From Sulfurimonas sp. (GTDB taxonomy: Bacteria > Campylobacterota > Campylobacteria > Campylobacterales > Sulfurimonadaceae), in NCBI RefSeq assembly GCF_023229025.1, contig NZ_JALOAA010000019.1:1-36134 (forward strand): 36,134 nucleotides of DNA, given 5' to 3'. Position 1 is the first letter of the stretch. Every line of letters starts with the position of its first letter. The notes beneath the pieces were generated by a model. It made no database searches. It was not told the DNA's origin and worked only from the letters and a program-made list of their open reading frames with translations. Below, piece by piece: positions 1 to 7,730 of the stretch. Both the position numbers and the translations under genes were made by a program.

Positions 1-328
1 CACTATCCTGCATAGAATAGCTTTCAACAAACTTTTGTGTTTTGATATGTGCAACCGAAAGCTCTTGAAGTGCCTTTTGTTTTGAATCTTCAGAGAACTG
101 TTTGAGCATAGCTTTTTCAATATCTATAGGGTGTGTACTCTCAGCTTCGATCCTATTTGAGTAGTAGCTGTTAGTGATACGTAAAACATCTCGAAAAGCG
201 TTGACAACATGTTGATTGTATCCGCTTGCGATCTTTGCACTTTCAATGCATACCTTCTCTGCAAGTTCTAACAATTCTGGTTTTATTTGCCCTTTTAGGT
301 CATAAGGCATAATTGGAGATATTAACAT
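1..328 (-). CDS. Fic family protein, N-terminal part (runs off window)
   Basis: The reverse strand encodes the first ~109 residues of a Fic-domain protein (AMP-transferase or related nucleotidyl modifier of target proteins); the catalytic HPFxxGNGR part lies beyond the window edge. Seen: the segment NSYYSNRIEAEST is where Fic proteins carry the N-terminal inhibitory helix, although the usual [S/T]xxxE[G/N] ends here in EA. Three in-frame ATGs are possible, at 349, 337 and 328. I chose 328 because AAGGA lies 8 nt upstream of it, and because a good -10 box (348-353) overlaps the ATG at 349. Family call is fairly sure; start is moderate. Confidence 0.72.
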   Translation of the reverse strand, partial: MLISPIMPYDLKGQIKPELLELAEKVCIESAKIASGYNQHVVNAFRDVLRITNSYYSNRIEAESTHPIDIEKAMLKQFSEDSKQKALQELSVAHIKTQKFVESYSMQDS

Positions 329-347
329 TTTATCCATCCTTGATGTC

Positions 348-377
348 ATTATATCTATTTTCTCTATTTTATTGCAA
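348..377 (-). promoter_or_regulatory. Promoter of the left-end Fic gene
   Basis: On the reverse strand TTGCAA (372-377) and TATAAT (348-353) are 18 bases apart, a good sigma70-type match. Transcription would begin about 10 bases before the AAGGA ribosome site, giving a very short leader. One copy of a 17-base direct repeat abuts the -35 box, as an operator would. Confidence 0.5.
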
Positions 378-378
378 C

Positions 379-483
379 TTTTACGAGATAAATTATGAGG
401 AACATAATGGCTAATAGTGCTAATTTTTAGGAATTTAAGAAGATGTTCTAAATTTAATTAGTCTCTTTTTTACGAGATAAATT
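379..483. repeat. 17-bp direct repeat pair upstream of fic
   Basis: TTTTACGAGATAAATTA occurs identically at 379-395 and 467-483, 88 bases apart, followed each time by (T/C)GA. The first copy touches the -35 box of the Fic promoter. They could be paired regulator sites or remnants of a mobile-element end. No protein-coding frame explains them. Confidence 0.6.
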
Positions 484-501
484 ACGAAATGTATTATGAG
501 A

Positions 502-864
502 TCATTTTGCTTTTAGCATTTCATTAAATAATTCTACAGGATACTTATAGCCAATAGCTTTATAAGGAGTTCTATTCAGTTTTTTATTTATTTGGCAAAT
601 ATCATCATCTCTTTCCAAATAACTCCCAATCTGTTTTTTCATATCATTCATTGAGGCTATAACACTTCTATTGGAAGTTTTAGAGTACTTTTATTAGTAA
701 AAATACATAGCAATCTAATGAACATTAAAAGGTAAAAATAAAGCATTATTTTGATTATGTGCATATTGGAGAATGTCTATTTGGAATTGAAATTTAACAC
801 TTTTACAGCAGGCTATATTTTTTAAAGAAAGATTAGATGAAGCTTTAAATGTCTGATTTGAAAG
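502..864 (-). pseudogene. Decayed gene, DUF6933-like C-terminal end
   Basis: A reverse-strand frame of about 120 codons is broken by three stop codons around 690-720. Its intact tail, from about 680 down to the stop at 502-504, reads NRSVIASMND... and then INKKLNRTPYKAIGYKYPVE. The NRSV.xSMND block resembles the conserved core of the plasmid- and island-borne DUF6933-type family, from memory only. No ribosome site or start codon precedes the open stretch, so I call it a relic. The family name is tentative. Confidence 0.42.
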
Positions 865-1026
865 TCACTTGTTTTGCTCCATAATCCCTTAAGGTTTATG
901 GAACTTTGCAGTTTTAACTTTTTGAACACTTTGTGGAGCACAGAAAACTCTTTTGAGTACTTTGTGTGCCAAAAGTAAGTAATAGTTGAACATATATATT
1001 GTTAAGTCTTGTTTGCAGATGCAGGT

Positions 1027-1164
1027 ATGGAAGTTCACCTTGAAGAATTAGCCACAAATCCAAAAAGTTTTGATGACCCAGGTGTATTAATAGGACTTGT
1101 GTTTGGTTTATTTATAGGTTTATTATTTGTTATAGACTATATCAAAAATAAATTTAAGTCATAG
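1027..1164 (+). CDS. Possible small membrane protein (45 aa)
   Basis: ATG at 1027 opens a 45-codon frame. The peptide has a charged N-terminus, one hydrophobic segment (about residues 21-37, LIGLVFGLFIGLLFVI-like) and a basic C-terminal tail, typical of a single-pass small membrane protein. There is no convincing ribosome site. The frame is open a few codons further upstream, so it could also be the tail of a lost gene. Function unknown. Confidence 0.3.
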   Translation: MEVHLEELATNPKSFDDPGVLIGLVFGLFIGLLFVIDYIKNKFKS

Positions 1165-1267
1165 GAACTTTATATGCTAAGTTAGCAGGTGTGAATTAAA
1201 CAAATTAGACACACCCTCCATATATAATATTTGTGTAGTTATATACAGAGAGTATCTGTCTAACTGT

Positions 1268-1447
1268 CTAACTCGCTAATTTATAGTAGTATGAATTTTC
1301 CTCAATCTGTTTTACAATAAATCCAGATTCAATTAAATCATCAAGTAACTCAACTCTTTCTCTACTTTTGAGGATGCTAAAAGGTCTATCATTTTGAGTA
1401 AAATTGGTTACAACAACAAATAAATAGCAAATAATAGTTGGACATAA
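1268..1447 (-). pseudogene. C-terminal fragment of an unknown replication/helicase-like gene
   Basis: A 59-codon reverse-strand frame has no start codon or ribosome site and ends at the TAG at 1268-1270. It contains NDRPFSILKSRERVELLDDL followed by a short beta-like end. The tone is of a winged-helix C-terminus as found in plasmid or phage primase-helicase type proteins, but I cannot name the family. It sits among other relics and is best read as a leftover 3' end. Confidence 0.28.
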
Positions 1448-1582
1448 TTATTGTTAAGGAGTAATTGGATAATGTTGTGTTTAGTTGCTATATCAGGTTA
1501 TCTTATTGCTTAAAGTATTACTACAACTTAAATACCAAGCAAAGGTAATACAATTAACTATCGATATGAAAAGGACTTATCT

Positions 1583-1918
1583 ATGGGATGTAAAGTAGTT
1601 GCAGACTGCGAATGTGGTTTTAAAACTCCAAAAATAAAGCTAGGTGGAGGGATGTATTGTCATACTACAGTGAATAATTTTCCAAATTATTGTAAGAACT
1701 GTAAATCTCTTTTCATGGCAAATATGTATGATGAGATAATTGTTTGTATCAACTGTAAGAGTAGCGATACTGTTCCATATAATAACACTTTTGCTGTGAA
1801 AAACTTAGATGAAACCTCTTTTAATTGGGAAGATTTAAAGCTTAGTAGTGAAAACAGCTTATGTCCTCAGTGTGATCAATTTTCATTAAAATTTAAAAAT
1901 GTTGGCATGTGGGATTGA
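1583..1918 (+). CDS. Small zinc-ribbon-like hypothetical protein
   Basis: A 111-aa protein rich in paired cysteines: CxCG near residue 9-12, CKNC around 37-40, CINC around 55-58 and CPQC around 94-97. Four such pairs suggest two zinc ribbons or knuckles. There is no signal peptide or membrane segment. It stands alone between relics. A role in nucleic-acid or protein binding would be usual for such folds, but none is shown. I do not recognise the family. Confidence 0.55.
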   Translation: MGCKVVADCECGFKTPKIKLGGGMYCHTTVNNFPNYCKNCKSLFMANMYDEIIVCINCKSSDTVPYNNTFAVKNLDETSFNWEDLKLSSENSLCPQCDQFSLKFKNVGMWD

Positions 1919-1990
1919 TTAAAAGATCTCATATAGATATTTATTTATAAAAAAACTAAAATAAGAAATATCCATGGTATGGGTTCGATT

Positions 1991-2242
1991 ATGAAAGAGT
2001 AGGCTTTAACGCTGAACGATAGTGATATCAAGATTGTTGCTAACAACATCAAATCAAACATCGGCTCAGCAGCACTCTACAACACCCATGTGTCACTAGA
2101 AAATATGGGAATCATCAAAAAAGTACAAAAAGGTGAATATGAGATAGTAGATATATTTTTAGAAATACTCCTACAACAAACTCAAGATGCGATGGTCTCG
2201 CTTGATGGAAATTTAGATATACAGCTTGAAGATAAAAAATAG
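1991..2242 (+). pseudogene. C-terminal relic of an archaeal-type AAA ATPase
   Basis: The ATG at 1991 is followed after three codons by TAG, but the same frame then runs open to 2242 as ALTLNDSDIKIVANNI... and ...LYNTHVSLENMGIIKKVQKG. This matches the winged-helix C-terminal end of the AAA ATPase family first described in archaea (PF01637 type), in which 'LYNxxxSLENMGIIKKVxxGxYEIxDP' is typical. The Walker motifs are missing, so only the tail of the gene survives. Confidence 0.5.
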
Positions 2243-2308
2243 TTTAGACAAAATATGGATGTTTGGTTTGGTAGGATTTAGAATTTTAAAAAGAAAGGAT
2301 AAAACAAA

Positions 2309-2884
2309 ATGATAGATGAAAATATACAAGGTATTATAAATTTAATAGCAATAGCAACACCAATTACAACAATGATAATTACATCAATACTTAGAGGAAA
2401 AGAATTATCTTTAAAAGAAAAAGAAATCTTACAGAAAATCACACTAAATAAGCAGCAAGAGTTATTTTCAAAAGAGATAGAAATTTACCAGAAGTTGTAT
2501 TTATTGGCAATCAATTATAATCAACAAAAACATCAAATTGGTTTACAAATTCCTCATGCAAAAATCATTCAATATGAAACAGATTATTCTGTATATGTAC
2601 CTATTGTAAGGCAAATATTTCATGTGATGCAAGAAAATATTTTTTATATGAGCAAAAAATTAGATACGGCATATCAAGAGCTTTTTGACTTGTACGAAGC
2701 TGAATTTATGACTCTTAGCGATAGCAGAAGAATCAATTATAACGAGTCACCAACTACCGAGGAAGAGGAGTTGCTCTTAGATGCACAAAAGAGATTTTAT
2801 ACTAAAAATCAAAAAAAGATAGAAAATTTTATAGAGTTAATAAAAAATGACTTTAAAGAAAAACAAGAATTTTTAAAAGGATAA
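2309..2884 (+). CDS. Membrane-anchored coiled-coil protein, partner of cyclase-fold gene
   Basis: A 191-aa protein with one hydrophobic segment at residues ~9-28, then a long mostly helical, charged cytoplasmic part (LSLKEKEILQK onward) ending in a Lys-rich tail. AAAGGAT precedes the ATG by 8 bases. It ends 4 bases before the cyclase-fold gene, so the two are almost certainly translated together. In known Pycsar systems a class III cyclase is paired with a separate effector that is often membrane-bound. That makes this protein a candidate effector by position only; no cyclic-nucleotide-binding domain is visible. Family not recognised. Confidence 0.6.
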   Translation: MIDENIQGIINLIAIATPITTMIITSILRGKELSLKEKEILQKITLNKQQELFSKEIEIYQKLYLLAINYNQQKHQIGLQIPHAKIIQYETDYSVYVPIVRQIFHVMQENIFYMSKKLDTAYQELFDLYEAEFMTLSDSRRINYNESPTTEEEELLLDAQKRFYTKNQKKIENFIELIKNDFKEKQEFLKG

Positions 2885-2888
2885 AAAT

Positions 2889-3728
2889 ATGCCAAAAGAA
2901 ATAAAATATACTGCATTTATAGATGTACTTGGATTTTCAAATCATATTGAAAATAAAATAACTAATGACAAAGAATCACAAGAATTTATGCAAGATTTTG
3001 AAAAAGTTATAAACTATTTTAAATATGAAAAAATTTCTTTTTTGAACAAATATAATTTACCTGATGAGCTTAATGGTATTCAATATGATTACACTTGGAT
3101 TTCAGATACATTTGTGATAACAATCAAATACAATGGAAATTGCACAAAGAAAAATTTATCTGGTCCAATGATTTATTTACTATCGCTGACAATTTCGCAG
3201 GTTTATCATTTTTTTGCTAGAAAGTATGGATTGCTTTTGCGAGGTGCTATTACATCAAAATATACTTTTTTAGGTAAAAATCTTATTTTAGGTAAAGGGA
3301 TAGCAGAAGCTTCAAAGCTAGAAAAAGAGATTGCTATTTACCCTAGAGTAATATTTGCAGAAGATGTTATTAGTGATGATATTATTAGTTACATAGTATT
3401 GATGCATAACGATAATAATTTAAATATTGTTTCTAAAGATTTTGATGGATGGTATTTTGTAAATTATATTGCTTCGCTACAAGATTTACCACCGATGATA
3501 TCTATAGGAAATGAAACTAACTTGGATGAAGCCAAATCAGATCAAATGGAAACAGTAAAGATTTATTCTCAGATTATTGATAAAGGCTTGAAAGAAAAAA
3601 ATTTAAAAATAAGAAGTAAATATTTATGGCTTAAAGAGTATTTTAATAGAGTACTTCCAACTGATGGCAAAACATATAATATGTTTGCTTATAATATTAT
3701 AGGAGACGGATTTGATAAAAAAAGATAG
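2889..3728 (+). CDS. Class III nucleotide-cyclase-fold protein (Pycsar-like?)
   Basis: A 279-aa soluble protein. Its motifs line up in order with the class III adenylate/guanylate cyclase core: FIDVLGFS (residues 10-17, D12) for the first metal-binding strand, WISDTF (70-75, D73) for the second, LLLRGAITS (115-123) for the 'GIHxG' strand, and GKGIAEASKLE (135-145) with YPRVIFAEDV for the 'GxxVNxAaRLE...' segment. Both metal aspartates are therefore present. Many bacterial defence-island proteins of this build exist, and the pyrimidine cyclases of Pycsar belong to the same fold. The substrate cannot be read from the sequence, and an inactive homologue remains possible. It lies 4 bases after the membrane protein and overlaps the next gene by 17 bases. 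Confidence 0.62.
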   Translation: MPKEIKYTAFIDVLGFSNHIENKITNDKESQEFMQDFEKVINYFKYEKISFLNKYNLPDELNGIQYDYTWISDTFVITIKYNGNCTKKNLSGPMIYLLSLTISQVYHFFARKYGLLLRGAITSKYTFLGKNLILGKGIAEASKLEKEIAIYPRVIFAEDVISDDIISYIVLMHNDNNLNIVSKDFDGWYFVNYIASLQDLPPMISIGNETNLDEAKSDQMETVKIYSQIIDKGLKEKNLKIRSKYLWLKEYFNRVLPTDGKTYNMFAYNIIGDGFDKKR

Positions 3729-4416
3729 TTTAAATGAATTGAAATCAAAATTAGTAAAGAACAAGAGCATTTTAGCAACTTCTGAAGAAACTCATATACA
3801 ATATGATTTATCAATAACTCTGGTTGATAAACTAATCCATATTATCGATGAATTATTAAATACCAATAATGATTTACATAAACTAGCTTCGACAACTAGA
3901 TATATATTAGAAACATTGATAATTACTAAGCTTTTGCTCAAGGAAGAGAATTACTTTGTTAAGATATATTTTGCTATATATAATCAGCAAGAAAATAAAA
4001 TTAATCTAATAATTCAACGACTTAAATATGAAATTGAAATTTTAAAAAAATATGCTGAAGAATATTCCGTACAGACTACACAAAATAGATCAAAATATTC
4101 AACACAATCAAATGATAATGAAAAAAGACTTCAAGCAACAAAAAAAATTATGGAAGAAAACGAAAAAACATTTCAACAACTAAAAAAAGAAGCACAAAAA
4201 GACATAACTATTTTTATGAATCAACTTAATAATTATGGTTTTGATGCTTTATCTGTAATGTTCGAAAAAGACACTTTACAAGAATATGAAAACAAATTGA
4301 AAGAAATTCAATCTTTAAAATTAGAAAAAGCAAAACAGCTATCAAAAGAGCAATGGTTTAAAAGTTATTTTTGTAAAAGAGTCCAACACACACACAGATT
4401 TTTCAAAAAATGTTAA
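3712..4416 (+). CDS. Helical DUF5677-like protein, 5' part of a frameshifted gene
   Basis: 234 aa, strongly helical, with a long Lys/Glu/Gln-rich coiled coil (about residues 105-215). The start lies inside the end of the cyclase-fold gene. The C-terminal twenty residues (after WFKSYFCKRV) look unnatural, and the frame stops at 4416 while the next frame opens at 4410. The join at (AC)5 suggests one original gene from 3712 to 4667. The general build (N-terminal helices, coil, then an SAFLHF-type segment in the downstream part) recalls DUF5677-like proteins of unknown function. It may be a decayed gene or a phase-variable one. Confidence 0.5.
   Translation: MIKKDSLNELKSKLVKNKSILATSEETHIQYDLSITLVDKLIHIIDELLNTNNDLHKLASTTRYILETLIITKLLLKEENYFVKIYFAIYNQQENKINLIIQRLKYEIEILKKYAEEYSVQTTQNRSKYSTQSNDNEKRLQATKKIMEENEKTFQQLKKEAQKDITIFMNQLNNYGFDALSVMFEKDTLQEYENKLKEIQSLKLEKAKQLSKEQWFKSYFCKRVQHTHRFFKKC
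4386..4396. repeat. (AC)5 dinucleotide tract at a frameshift
   Basis: ACACACACACA lies exactly where the frame of the 3712 gene is lost. Removing one AC unit shifts the reading frame so that translation runs through the following ATG at 4410 into the 85-aa downstream frame. Five units is short for a phase-variable tract, but Campylobacterota commonly switch genes by repeat slippage. Confidence 0.45.
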
Positions 4417-4667
4417 AAGACACTCGAAGTTGGCAGAAAAAAGCAGAGGCAGTTGGACTAGAAGAAGAGTACAAGTTAAACTATGAGATGACTAGTGCTT
4501 TTTTGCATTTTACATCTTATAGTCTTCTAACTCCAAATATTGCAAGTCAAGATGAAATAGATTATAAGTATAGGCTTATTAATCAATATATTGAACAGAT
4601 AACTACAAATATAAGTATTTTTAGTAGAGTGAATCTATATGATAACCTCAATATTATGTATGTTTGA
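4410..4667 (+). CDS. 3' part of the frameshifted DUF5677-like gene
   Basis: 85-aa frame starting within the end of the previous one. It contains YEMTSAFLHFTSYSLLTPN, a conserved-looking helical segment with an internal His, of the kind seen near the C-terminus of DUF5677-like proteins. Its first residues (MLKDTRSWQKKAEAVGL) read as an ordinary internal helix rather than a protein start. No ribosome site stands in front of the ATG. It is best read together with 3712-4416 as one gene; independent translation by coupling cannot be excluded. Confidence 0.45.
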   Translation: MLKDTRSWQKKAEAVGLEEEYKLNYEMTSAFLHFTSYSLLTPNIASQDEIDYKYRLINQYIEQITTNISIFSRVNLYDNLNIMYV

Positions 4668-4688
4668 AAGGAAAGGAAACTTTAAAAA

Positions 4689-6383
4689 ATGAAAAACAAC
4701 CTCACAACCACAAACAAAAATGCAAAACTAGCACTAACCAAATCAAAAAGTTTACTTAATATTACAAATAGTTTACTAGCAAATCGTCCAAGTAAAGAGC
4801 TAATTGAGAGCTTTGAGAACTTTAGATTTTCATCTGGTTTAGGGCATAGTGGTAATGTAAATTCCGTAGCCATTACCCAAAATGAGAAATTCGTAGTTAG
4901 TGGTAGCTCTGATAAAACCATAAAATTGTGGGAGATAAGTAGTGGTAAAGATGTCCGAACTTTTGAAGGGCATAGTGGCGGTGTAAGTTCTGTAGCTATT
5001 ACACACTGTGGAAAATACATCGTAAGTGCTGGAAGCTATGATAAAACTATCAAACTATGGGAAATCAATAGTGGCAAGGAACTACGAACATTTAAAGGGC
5101 ATAGTAATAGGGTTCTTTCAGTAGCCATAACTCCTGATGGGCAATATATAGTTAGTGGAAGTTGGGATAAAACCATCAAATTATGGGAGATAAGTAGTGG
5201 TAAAGAAGTGCGAACTTTTGAAAGGCATAAGGATAAAGTAACCTCAGTAGTCATGTCTCCAGATGGAAAATACATAGTTAGCGGAAGTGATGATAAAACT
5301 ATTAAACTATGGAAAATGAGCAGGGACAAGGAAGTGAGAACATTCAAGTGGCATAAAAGTTATGTAAACTCTGTAACTATATCCCCCGATGGGAAGTATA
5401 TCGTCTCAGGAAGCTTGGATCAAACAGTCAAACTTTGGGAAATAAGTAGTGGAAAATGTTTGCGAACATTTGAGGGGCATAGTTGTAGTGTAAACTCAGT
5501 AGTAATATCTGCTGATGGAAAATATATAATTAGTGGAAGTTCTGATGAAACTATCAAATTATGGGAGTTAAGTAGTGGTAAGGAGCTACAAACATTTAAA
5601 GGTCATAGGGGCAATATAATTTCTGTAGCTATATCTGCTAATGGGGAAACTATAGTAAGTGGTGAAAGCTATTATAACGGTATCAAACTATGGGACATAA
5701 GTAGTGGCAAGGAGCTCAAAATATTCAAAGGGCATAGTTGTCGAATGAATTCTGTAGTCATATCCCCAGATGGGAAATATATAGTAAGTGGAAGTCATGA
5801 TGGAACTATCAAGCTATGGGAGATAAGTAGTGGTAATAAGGTGCGAACATTTGAGGGGAGTTGGGTATTCTCCGTAGCTATAACTCCTGATGGGGAATAT
5901 ATAGTATATTGTGCTAGCTATGATGAAAACAACAAACTATGGGAAATTAATAGCGGTAAAGAGTTACTTACATTTGAGGAATATGATGATTTGGTAAAAT
6001 CTGAAAACATAACTACAGATAAAAAATATAGAGTAAGTATAATCCAAGATATAATAATCGAACTACGAGAGATAAGTAGTGACAAGCTCCTTTGCTCTTA
6101 TGTAACATTTAAAGAAGGTGAATGGCTCTGTTGGACACCAGATGGATATTATAACTGCTCTGATGGGGCTTATGAATATTTCTCTTTTGTAAATGATAGT
6201 AAAGAGATGCCTGAGGCTGTACCGCAAGACCATCCCGTATATAAAGCAAAGAAAAAAGAGATATTGCTTAGTGACTATATAGGTGGTACGAATCCGTATG
6301 CCAAAAATCCACCTCCGCAAACAGACATAGGCGAATATGATGCAATACCACAAATAGATATCGACGAAGACGAAATATTTTAG
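4689..6383 (+). CDS. WD40 beta-propeller protein
   Basis: 564 aa. After a ~50-residue N-terminal lead come eight clear and two degenerate WD40 repeats (GHSxxVxSVAITPDGKYIVSGSxDKTIKLWEISSGKxxRTF, about 40 aa each, residues ~55-450), enough for a full propeller. The end (about 475-564) has a GEWLCWTPDGYYNCSDGA block, which bacterial WD40 proteins often carry after the propeller, and a long acidic tail. There is no enzymatic domain. Such proteins act as scaffolds or sensors in multi-protein assemblies, including signalling and defence operons. A strong ribosome site (GAAAGGAAAGG) precedes the ATG. The gene is 21 bases downstream of the frameshifted gene and 12 upstream of the J-domain gene. Confidence 0.9.
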   Translation: MKNNLTTTNKNAKLALTKSKSLLNITNSLLANRPSKELIESFENFRFSSGLGHSGNVNSVAITQNEKFVVSGSSDKTIKLWEISSGKDVRTFEGHSGGVSSVAITHCGKYIVSAGSYDKTIKLWEINSGKELRTFKGHSNRVLSVAITPDGQYIVSGSWDKTIKLWEISSGKEVRTFERHKDKVTSVVMSPDGKYIVSGSDDKTIKLWKMSRDKEVRTFKWHKSYVNSVTISPDGKYIVSGSLDQTVKLWEISSGKCLRTFEGHSCSVNSVVISADGKYIISGSSDETIKLWELSSGKELQTFKGHRGNIISVAISANGETIVSGESYYNGIKLWDISSGKELKIFKGHSCRMNSVVISPDGKYIVSGSHDGTIKLWEISSGNKVRTFEGSWVFSVAITPDGEYIVYCASYDENNKLWEINSGKELLTFEEYDDLVKSENITTDKKYRVSIIQDIIIELREISSDKLLCSYVTFKEGEWLCWTPDGYYNCSDGAYEYFSFVNDSKEMPEAVPQDHPVYKAKKKEILLSDYIGGTNPYAKNPPPQTDIGEYDAIPQIDIDEDEIF

Positions 6384-6395
6384 GAACAAAACCAA

Positions 6396-7676
6396 ATGAC
6401 ACAAATACTCAAACGACTAGAGATCATCAAATCTAGCATAGCCATAGAAGATGAAGAGGTGATAGAGCTTCAAATCATGAAATTTCAAAAGTTAGATATA
6501 GATAATGATATAAAAGCTATACTTGAAAAACTAGAAGAAATGAACTATGCAAAAGCTTTAAGAGATATAGAAACCTATCTATCAAAATATAGCGGTGTGG
6601 TGGAGTATGTAGATAGTGAAATACAAGGGCTAAAGCTGGAACTAAAATCGTTAGAATCCAAACTCCAAGAGCTAGTAGAACAAAAAACAGAATACCTAAA
6701 CGACATCGAAGAGTTCAACCGTGAGTACAATCTTCACTTAGGGGAACTTGTCAAAGATATACTCATCCTAAAAAAAGAAATACTCTACAAAAAAACCATC
6801 AAACAGCAAAAACAAAAAGCAAAATACCAAGAAGATATCCAAACTTTCCAAGAGTCAAAAGAGACCATAGATGAGCTAAAATCTACCATAGCAGAGTTAG
6901 AAGATGCACTTGAAAGCATAGATGAAGATGATGAAAACTATGAAGAACTCACTCAAGCATACCACGAACTCAAAGTGGAGATTAAAAAGCTAGAAGATGA
7001 ACTAGAGCTTCAAGAAGAGGAGCTTGAAAAAGCAAAAGAGTTTATAGAAGATGAAACTGTAGAGCAAGAGTATGAAGAGGTTAAGAGCCATTATGAAGAG
7101 TTTGAGAGTGAGTATGAACATATAAAAGAGTCTATTGAAAATTCCCTAACCCTCAATGATGAAGAGAAAAAAGAGCTAAAATCACTCTACAAGCAAGCAG
7201 CAAGACTATGCCACCCAGACATAGTACCAGATGAGCTAAAAGAAAAAGCTCATGAGCTTATGCAAAAACTCAATGATGCCTATAGCAAAAAAGATATATC
7301 AAAAGTAAAAGAGATACTCCATTCACTCCAAAATGGCACAAGCTTTGAAGTATCGAGTGAGACCATAGAAGATAAAGAACTCATAAGAGCAAAAATCAAA
7401 GAGTACCTCAAAAACATTGAAGCTGTAAAATCTGAAATAGAAGAGATAAAAGAGGATGATATTTATCAAACTATAGCAGAGCTTGATGATTGGGATGCGT
7501 ATTTTGAAGAGTTAAGAGGTGGATTGGAAGCAGAGAAAGAGAGGCTTAAGGAGGAAGATAGAGAGGTTTTGAAGGAGAAAGAGCCGCTTGAAACTACAAA
7601 AGTTATAAAATCACAACCACTCAAAAAAGAAAAAAGTCAAAATGAAGAAGAGGACTATTGGAATGAAATTTTTTAA
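6396..7676 (+). CDS. Long coiled-coil protein with internal J-domain
   Basis: 426 aa. Residues ~60-255 form an extended Glu/Lys-rich coiled coil. Residues ~256-310 form a J-domain-like module with the HPD tripeptide at 273-275 (LCHPD), flanked by helices 'KKELKSLYKQAARL' and 'KLNDAYSKKDISKV'. A second coil follows. J-domains stimulate the ATPase of Hsp70 (DnaK) and bring clients to it. The Gly/Phe and zinc-finger regions of classical DnaJ are absent, so this is a specialised (type III) J-protein. It is packed tightly behind the WD40 gene, suggesting a shared assembly. Confidence 0.75.
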   Translation: MTQILKRLEIIKSSIAIEDEEVIELQIMKFQKLDIDNDIKAILEKLEEMNYAKALRDIETYLSKYSGVVEYVDSEIQGLKLELKSLESKLQELVEQKTEYLNDIEEFNREYNLHLGELVKDILILKKEILYKKTIKQQKQKAKYQEDIQTFQESKETIDELKSTIAELEDALESIDEDDENYEELTQAYHELKVEIKKLEDELELQEEELEKAKEFIEDETVEQEYEEVKSHYEEFESEYEHIKESIENSLTLNDEEKKELKSLYKQAARLCHPDIVPDELKEKAHELMQKLNDAYSKKDISKVKEILHSLQNGTSFEVSSETIEDKELIRAKIKEYLKNIEAVKSEIEEIKEDDIYQTIAELDDWDAYFEELRGGLEAEKERLKEEDREVLKEKEPLETTKVIKSQPLKKEKSQNEEEDYWNEIF

Positions 7677-7730
7677 AACAATGCAAAAAAGGTGCCAATG
7701 GATGATAATGACAAAGAGAAAGGGTGGAAA

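Noticed and set aside
4682..5347. Reverse-strand frames within the WD40 gene
   Set aside because: They mirror the WD40 repeats, lack ribosome sites and have the repetitive, Ser/Leu-rich look of an antisense frame.
6063..6404. 113-codon reverse frame over the end of the WD40 gene
   Set aside because: Antisense to well-supported coding sequence, Cys/Phe/Tyr-rich without protein character.
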